Shown piece by piece: positions 27,901-32,125 of a stretch of 32,125 nt of DNA (position 1 is the stretch's first letter; each line of letters begins with the position of its first letter). Made by a program: the position numbers and the translations under genes. Under the pieces are notes generated by a model. It saw nothing but the letters and a program-made list of their open reading frames with translations. It was not told where the DNA came from and did not search any database. This DNA is from Aquimarina agarivorans (lineage in GTDB: Bacteria; Bacteroidota; Bacteroidia; Flavobacteriales; Flavobacteriaceae): positions 1 through 32,125 of the forward strand of contig NZ_AFPB01000151.1 in NCBI RefSeq assembly GCF_000218485.1, given 5' to 3'.

Positions 27901-28675
27901 TTGTGTTGACGCAGGAACACCACCTCCTTCTAATGAAAGTGAAAGAACTGTTACGTTACAGCCAACATATGATGCTTTTTTACAGAATGGGGTTAACAAT
28001 AATACAAATCTGCTGAAAGTAGAAAATGGAAGGAGAGTAACGTTTTTAAAATTTGATTTAAGTAGTGTTGAAGGTACAATTAAAGATGCTACCTTGGAAC
28101 TAACCGTTACTGGTGACGCAGGAAATGGAATAATTAAAGTGTATAAAGGGATTGATACTAATGGATGGACTGAGGGTAATTTATCGAGTGCAAATGCACC
28201 TGAAAAAGACATTGAGTTAGCTAGTTTGAATGAAAACTATGGCTTAAATTCTAAGATTTCGTTTCCATTAACAAATCTTGAAAAGTCAAATTTTATAACT
28301 TTAATTATAGAGATGGATGAAGGAAATGATGTTAGTTTTGCTTCAAAGGAAAACGCAAATGGTCCTGAATTGATTATTACCTCTACTAATTCTACGTTGT
28401 CAATCAATAGGCCTGATTTAAATAAGGAGGTGAATATTGCTATTTTTCCTAACCCTACAACAGATTTTGTTATTATTCAACAAACCAAAGGGGCGAGTTT
28501 AAGAATGGTTAAAGTTTATAGCTTAAATGGACTTTTATTGCAAACAATAGTCAATGATGGTGCTACTAATGAAACTTTAAGCATTGATCTTACTAATTAT
28601 AGTAATGGCATATACTTGTTAAGTTTGCAAAATTTTGAAAACAAAACGGAAATTTTGAAAATAGTAAAGGAATAA
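24941..28675 (+). CDS. T9SS-secreted multi-modular DUF5060 glycosidase-like protein
   Basis: A 1244-residue secreted protein, probably a polysaccharide-degrading enzyme of unassigned specificity. Order: signal peptide (1-21, IKAQ); DUF5060 Ig-like domain (about 26-115, KKWHKITLSVDLP and RVPGYFAADG); DUF4038-like TIM barrel (about 150-505) with HLAIEWNVSEEYR (E335/E336) and VVASDEQNPG (E424) as candidate catalytic acids; collagen_bind_2-type domain (about 517-594, VRWFDPRNGG); Pro-rich linker; malectin-like/GH115_C-type module (about 633-808, IAIEAEDF); a second beta module (about 846-989); DNRLRE/CBM96-like module (about 1000-1147, TYDAFLQNG, FLKFDLSSVEG); T9SS sorting domain (about 1163-1244, IFPNPTTDF to EILKIVKE). 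CBM96 relatives bind alginate, a hint only. Monocistronic, with a strong terminator downstream. Confidence 0.85.
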   Translation: MKQKFSLFLISLFSLSSLIKAQEITGELKKWHKITLSVDLPADDLNESANTFKNHRMDVVFTDPTGGKIRVPGYFAADGNAANSSAKRGKTFKAILRPYMTGPWKYEVFYYNDTDVALKNLNQLPAPIQRLSGDIGDIENNDKPTPDLRAKGRLTYRLGGNVNSRRYLQFAETGEFFLKIGPDSPENFLNYDEFDFDANLNKCALCPTHKFNPHSGDFKVGDPTFKGGKGKNIIGALNYIQQQDMNSFSMSLYGGDDKNVFPWVNLNNKFVFDVSKLDQWEVVFDHAEKLGLAMHFKLAENENWDKLNNNEIRAQYREMVARFGHHLAIEWNVSEEYRGSAQSAMARIDFLAAIDGYQNHRVIHTYPGEHDKYDDWLRLGAKLTGASVQSAANANDAFNGRSGILTWINKSKNNNTPWVVASDEQNPGSTGIFNSKSINDKTVKKSARTHYLWKNLIAGGQGVMWYGGGEGDFKTENFDRFSTLFEWTRHAYSFFKGNRIPYWEMENKDNLADGNNNHVLAGDNKVYVLYLEKGGSTQLNLNGATGTFNVRWFDPRNGGALQSGNVTSISGGAKRGIGNPPNATNDDWVVLVSNTDDSVVIPDPPVVVSPEPQPSEPVDEECDEKIFEENEGVIAIEAEDFFEQTKTKDREWFVFNGTAQDTPKPDPDGDHSEGASNGKYIELLPDTRVVHADPLVNGVSFSNTPGQAAIISYKVNFKTAGKYFVWVRAYSTGSEDNGIHVGLNGDWPASGARMQWCGGKNKWTWESKQRTNAEHCGVPERIFLNVPSPGIHTVSFSMREDGFEVDKIILSKVYKKPTDSGTVALVSNCNTTTPTTPNNPTDGSCSNTTLVATSNFNKLNVSGFSPAYKDNERNALAINAAQHKDKFAAAETSFTGASGTYNIKINTLAELDGESTYRINVNGKLIGTYQNPETTTDYSPAGKTFNNVAVNKGDVIRVEFNSHTNGKIPENGSTAFSRGRWTGIEFTCVDAGTPPPSNESERTVTLQPTYDAFLQNGVNNNTNLLKVENGRRVTFLKFDLSSVEGTIKDATLELTVTGDAGNGIIKVYKGIDTNGWTEGNLSSANAPEKDIELASLNENYGLNSKISFPLTNLEKSNFITLIIEMDEGNDVSFASKENANGPELIITSTNSTLSINRPDLNKEVNIAIFPNPTTDFVIIQQTKGASLRMVKVYSLNGLLLQTIVNDGATNETLSIDLTNYSNGIYLLSLQNFENKTEILKIVKE

Positions 28676-28695
28676 TAACTTTTTGAAATCACATG

Positions 28696-28740
28696 AAATT
28701 AAAAAGGCCGCTTTAGAAAAAGTGGTCTTTTTAATTTAAA
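28696..28740 (+). terminator. Intrinsic terminator of the DUF5060 gene
   Basis: 19-bp stem (28696-28714 with 28719-28737, two G-U pairs in the GGCCGC/GTGGTC part) and an AGAA loop; the T-rich 3' arm acts as the U tract. It is 20 bases after the stop. Confidence 0.9.
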
Positions 28741-28781
28741 AAAAACTTCAGTTTATTGTACCTCTATATCCATCCGAGTAA

Positions 28782-28969
28782 TTACATGGTAAGATTTTTT
28801 TGATAACCTGGCAGTAGTTCTTCAAGTTTTAGTATGCTATGATCGTGGATTTTTTGTAAGGTGTCTTCTGGCTATTCTCTAGGGTTGATGTTTTGTATTT
28901 TGAAGCTTCCAAAGAATGAATATAGCATTGCTGCATTTTGTGCTACTTATATAATTCACAAAACAAATT
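28782..28969 (-). pseudogene. IS66-family transposase C-terminal remnant
   Basis: On the minus strand a frame reads AQNAAMLYSFFGSFKIQN, INPRE, a TAG where the family has Trp (TGG), PEDTLQKIHDHSI and LKLEELLPGYQKN, then TAA. This is the conserved C-terminal element of IS66 transposases (xAAxxYSxxGTCKxxxINPxEWLxDVLxxI, then xELLPxN). NLFCELYK just before it, in another frame, matches the NYLFxGSH segment that precedes it in the family, so a frameshift is also present. The rest of the element is gone and no terminal repeats were seen. It marks an old insertion at the edge of the polysaccharide region. Confidence 0.75.
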
Positions 28970-28982
28970 TGGGAAATTAGCA

Positions 28983-30983
28983 TTACTTTTCCTTCGCTTT
29001 TTCCTGTAGCATTTTAATTTCGTCGCGTAATTTTGCGGCTCTCATAAAGTCAAGGTCTTTAGCAGTAATTTCCATATCTTTTCTTAGGCCGCGGATGCGT
29101 TCTTGCAATTGATCCTTGGAAAAATAAACCACTTCCTCTTCGGCAGCTTTCAAATTAGCGGCTGCTACAATTTTATAAGGTTCTTTTTTTGTAGTGTTAA
29201 GGCTATTATCAATTGGTTTATTTAATGCTTTTGGAGTAATATTATTTTTTATATTATAATTGATTTGCTTTGTTCTTCGGTATTCCGTTTCATCAATTGT
29301 TTTTTGCATGCTTTCTGTAATTTTATCAGCATATAAAATAGCCTTACCATTCACATTACGAGCCGCTCTACCAATAGTTTGTGTTAAAGAACGTTTATTA
29401 CGTAAAAAACCTTCCTTATCAGCATCCAAAATGGCTACTAAAGATACTTCAGGCAAATCCAAACCTTCACGTAATAAGTTTACCCCAATTAAAACATCAA
29501 ACAATCCTTTTCTTAAATCTTGCATAATTTCAACACGTTCAAGCGTGTCAATATCGCTATGAATGTACCTACAGCGGACATTTATTCGAGTCAAGTATTT
29601 TGCCAATTCTTCAGCCATGCGTTTGGTAAGAGTGGTGACCAAAATACGCTCATCTTTATCAATGCGTAATTGCATTTCTTCTACCAAATCATCAATTTGA
29701 TTTAGGCTTGGTTTAACTTCAATAATTGGATCAAGCAAACCTGTAGGTCTGATAATTTGTTCGGTATAAACACCTTCGCTTTTTTGCAACTCGTAATCTG
29801 CGGGGGTGGCGCTAATGTAAAGTACTTGGTTTTGTAGTACTTCAAATTCTTCAAATTTTAAAGGCCTGTTATCCATGGCGGCAGGTAACCTAAAGCCATA
29901 TTCGACCAAATTTTCTTTCCGAGAACGATCTCCTCCGTACATGGCATGTACTTGCGGTACGGTAACATGACTTTCATCAATAATCATCAGATAATCGTCC
30001 GGAAAAAAATCCAGTAAACAAAACGGTCGTGTTCCGGGTTTGCGTCCATCTAAGTAGCGCGAATAATTTTCAATACCTGAGCAATAGCCTAATTCCTTAA
30101 TCATTTCAAGGTCAAAATTAGTGCGTTCTTCAAGTCGTTTTGCCTCCAAGTGTTTTCCAATTTCATTAAAATAAGCAACTTGTTTTCCTAAATCAATGGC
30201 AATTTGATCTATGGCACCATTTAGGACTTCTTTAGAAGTTACAAACATGTTAGCAGGGTAAATAGTCAGCTTTTCAAACTGATCTAAAATCTCTTTAGTT
30301 CGTGGATCAAATGACTCTATTTCCTCAATTTCATCACCAAAAAAATGAATGCGAAAAGCGTCATCCGCATAACTAGGAAAAATATCCAAAGTGTCTCCTT
30401 TAATGCGAAATGTCCCTGGTAAAAACTCAGCTTCGGTTCTTGAATACAAACTTTGAACCAACAAATGTAACAATTCTGTACGTGAAATTTCCTGATCTTT
30501 TTCAAGATAAATAACACTTTTTTTAAATTCAATTGGATTCCCGATACCGTATAAACAAGAGACAGAGGCAACCACCAAAACATCTCTTCGGCCCGATAAT
30601 AATGATGAGGTAGTACTTAAACGTAATTTTTCAAGTTCATCATTAATTGATAAATCCTTTTCAATATAAGTGCCTGTTGTTGGAATAAATGCTTCGGGTT
30701 GGTAATAATCATAATAGGAAACAAAATATTCTACAGCATTATTGGGGAAAAATTGTTTGAATTCCTGAAACAACTGTGCGGCTAGGGTTTTATTGTGAGC
30801 CAAAACTAAAGTAGGTTTTTGAACCTGAGAAATGACATTAGCCGCAGTAAATGTTTTTCCTGATCCAGTAACCCCTAAAAGCGTTTGGTATTGCGTATTG
30901 GATTGCAGTCCACTAACAAGTTGTTTTATCGCTTCGGGTTGATCCCCCGTTGGTTTATAATCAGATACAAGTTCAAACTTCAT
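28983..30983 (-). CDS. uvrB: Excinuclease ABC subunit UvrB
   Basis: Damage-verifying helicase of nucleotide excision repair; takes DNA from UvrA and recruits UvrC. A 666-residue product of normal length. Walker A GVTGSGKT at 37-44; the beta-hairpin region YYDYYQPEAFIPTTGTYIEKD; DESH box (MIIDESHVTVPQ); helicase motif VI QTIGRAARN; C-terminal UVR domain (GLRKDMEITAKDLDFMRAAKLRDEI) that binds UvrC. The ATG at 30983-30981 gives the usual N-terminus MKFELVSDYKPTGDQPEAI; a TTG two codons upstream is less likely. A -7 element lies 23 bases upstream. Confidence 0.97.
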   Translation of the reverse strand: MKFELVSDYKPTGDQPEAIKQLVSGLQSNTQYQTLLGVTGSGKTFTAANVISQVQKPTLVLAHNKTLAAQLFQEFKQFFPNNAVEYFVSYYDYYQPEAFIPTTGTYIEKDLSINDELEKLRLSTTSSLLSGRRDVLVVASVSCLYGIGNPIEFKKSVIYLEKDQEISRTELLHLLVQSLYSRTEAEFLPGTFRIKGDTLDIFPSYADDAFRIHFFGDEIEEIESFDPRTKEILDQFEKLTIYPANMFVTSKEVLNGAIDQIAIDLGKQVAYFNEIGKHLEAKRLEERTNFDLEMIKELGYCSGIENYSRYLDGRKPGTRPFCLLDFFPDDYLMIIDESHVTVPQVHAMYGGDRSRKENLVEYGFRLPAAMDNRPLKFEEFEVLQNQVLYISATPADYELQKSEGVYTEQIIRPTGLLDPIIEVKPSLNQIDDLVEEMQLRIDKDERILVTTLTKRMAEELAKYLTRINVRCRYIHSDIDTLERVEIMQDLRKGLFDVLIGVNLLREGLDLPEVSLVAILDADKEGFLRNKRSLTQTIGRAARNVNGKAILYADKITESMQKTIDETEYRRTKQINYNIKNNITPKALNKPIDNSLNTTKKEPYKIVAAANLKAAEEEVVYFSKDQLQERIRGLRKDMEITAKDLDFMRAAKLRDEIKMLQEKAKEK

Positions 30984-31005
30984 AAACAAAAAATTGGAAT
31001 AGATG

Positions 31006-31013
31006 CAAAACTA
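31006..31013 (-). promoter_or_regulatory. uvrB -7 element TAGTTTTG
   Basis: Minus-strand exact match to TAnnTTTG, 22 bases before the uvrB ATG. No clear TTG at the -33 spacing and no palindromic LexA-type box was seen around it. Confidence 0.55.
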
Positions 31014-31181
31014 ACTATTTTGTAATTGAGTAGTTTTTGTTATGCCTAAATTAGTTTTTTATTAGTGTTGTTTGGTAAGAATCATTCAATTTTTTCAATA
31101 AGGTTAGTTATAACTATTATTTAGAGAAGGTTAAATTGAAACAATAAAGTTTACGGTGATAAAATTTAAGCTAACGGCTAT

Positions 31182-32009
31182 TTATAGCAGGCTATATTGA
31201 CTGGTTATTTTGTTAAATATGCTTAGCATACTATTAGTAATAGAAACCACCTTTTGCGTATCCATTTTATTGTCTAAAAATAATTTTTTGTTAATTTCAA
31301 TACCATCAATAACCCCCATAGCTAATGCAATATTTTCATCAATTTCAGATGTATTCAGTTCATTTACTAATAAATCATTCACCACAGAATTAATTTGATT
31401 ATAAATAGCTACGTATCGATTACAGGCTTTTTTTGATTTATCCCCTTTTTTAAAAAACTTACATGCGGCGTAGTACAAACATAATTTTTGAGATAGCATT
31501 CGTTGCTTTCCAGCTTTGTTAATGGTTTCTACCTTAAGTTGCGATGCTTTATTTTCAAAATTTAATTGCTTATTAAATTTTGAATCTTCCTCAATGGCTA
31601 ATACTAAAGAGTTACATTTGCTTAATAATGATTCGGATTTGCTTAATAATTTTTCAATGTCAATTTGAGGTTTGTTAACCAAATCGTTGAATTGTACCCA
31701 CTCTGCATTTTGTTGCCGTATGAGCGCTTTTACTTTAGGGCTTTGCTCCCTAGAGTTACTTTCTATAATTTTCAGGTTTCGTTCAAAAAGTTTTATACTG
31801 GCAGTAAATTCATTAGTAAGTGCACTCGTTGTTTCATTTATCGCTTTTAGCATTCTGACTTTAGCAATTTTTTGAGAAAGCATGCGCTGCTTACCAGCTG
31901 TATTTATTGCTTTTTCATAACTAATATTGCCATAGGTAGTGTTTTGTGCATGGCAAAAGCAAAATGTAGCAAAAATAAACAGTGTAGTTAAAAATTTTAA
32001 ATATTTCAT
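31182..32009 (-). CDS. Secreted protein with two PilJ-type sensory domains
   Basis: A 275-residue exported protein. Signal peptide 1-21 (LTTLFIFATFCFCHAQ). Two copies of the PilJ/NarX-like four-helix sensory domain start, NxAGKQRMLSQK, at about 36-47 and 164-175, each followed by long amphipathic helices. In chemoreceptors and nitrate sensors this domain is the periplasmic ligand-binding part. Here there is no second membrane segment, HAMP, kinase or signalling domain, so the protein is a free periplasmic (or surface) double sensor domain that may bind a small anion and pass the signal to a partner. The ATG at 32009-32007 was preferred over a TTG two codons upstream. The upstream partner, if any, is outside the window. 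Confidence 0.82.
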   Translation of the reverse strand: MKYLKFLTTLFIFATFCFCHAQNTTYGNISYEKAINTAGKQRMLSQKIAKVRMLKAINETTSALTNEFTASIKLFERNLKIIESNSREQSPKVKALIRQQNAEWVQFNDLVNKPQIDIEKLLSKSESLLSKCNSLVLAIEEDSKFNKQLNFENKASQLKVETINKAGKQRMLSQKLCLYYAACKFFKKGDKSKKACNRYVAIYNQINSVVNDLLVNELNTSEIDENIALAMGVIDGIEINKKLFLDNKMDTQKVVSITNSMLSIFNKITSQYSLL

Positions 32010-32125
32010 TTTCAATATTTTATAAATTATCCTTATTTTTTAAAGGAACAAATAAATAACGAAAAAACATAATATAATGCGTATAAAGTACTGATAATTA
32101 GAATTTTAATAAAAAAAATAAATGT

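Noticed and set aside
27826..28212. 128-residue antisense frame in the DUF5060 gene
   Set aside because: Opposite a well-conserved accessory module, with low-complexity Ser/Leu composition; no domain recognised.

Overview
The window is chromosomal DNA of a Bacteroidota bacterium, most likely a member of Flavobacteriia. It is AT-rich. Several genes are preceded by the Bacteroidota-type -7 element TAnnTTTG. Two very large secreted enzymes end in type IX secretion (T9SS) C-terminal sorting domains, and lipoproteins are frequent. RuvB, GuaB, GrpE, DnaJ and UvrB all have flavobacterial character. No tRNA, rRNA, CRISPR array or intact transposon was seen.

Layout. Positions 1-5525 hold ruvB, a surface-lipoprotein metalloprotease with archaemetzincin-like motifs, a secreted DUF2059 protein, a SAM methyltransferase divergent from a YkgJ-type Cys-cluster protein, a DUF3817 membrane protein and a DUF1343 (NamZ-like) lipoprotein. 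Positions 5525-9750 hold an FtsX/LolE-type permease whose start codon shares a base with the start codon of the divergent DUF1343 gene, a decayed GNAT acetyltransferase, guaB and a YceI lipoprotein; guaB and yceI converge on a shared terminator. Positions 9976-11765 hold the grpE-dnaJ chaperone operon, whose promoter region matches both the housekeeping -7 element and a sigma-54 -24/-12 element. Positions 12278-15900 hold a tight operon: MscS channel, sigma-54-type response regulator without a DNA-binding domain, small secreted or outer-membrane protein, and a frameshifted PPK2 polyphosphate kinase, closed by a strong terminator.

Positions 15900-28970 are an accessory polysaccharide-degradation region. 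Its centre is a 2184-residue protein with the order GH9, CBM3, PKD, five Ig-like repeats with one unknown module inserted, GH48, T9SS sorting domain. This is the two-catalytic-domain plan of Caldicellulosiruptor CelA, rebuilt with different linkers and a Bacteroidota secretion signal. After a MATE exporter and a 586-base non-coding region comes a 1244-residue DUF5060/TIM-barrel glycosidase-like protein with three accessory modules and its own sorting domain. A degraded IS66 transposase fragment lies at the right edge of this region. Positions 28983-32009 hold uvrB and a secreted protein with two PilJ-type domains.

The strongest candidate for something new is the GH9-GH48 T9SS cellulase. Secondary points are the possible dual sigma-70-like/sigma-54 promoter of grpE-dnaJ, the DnaJ that keeps only one zinc centre, the sigma-54 activator without HTH, and the single-base frameshift in ppk2.
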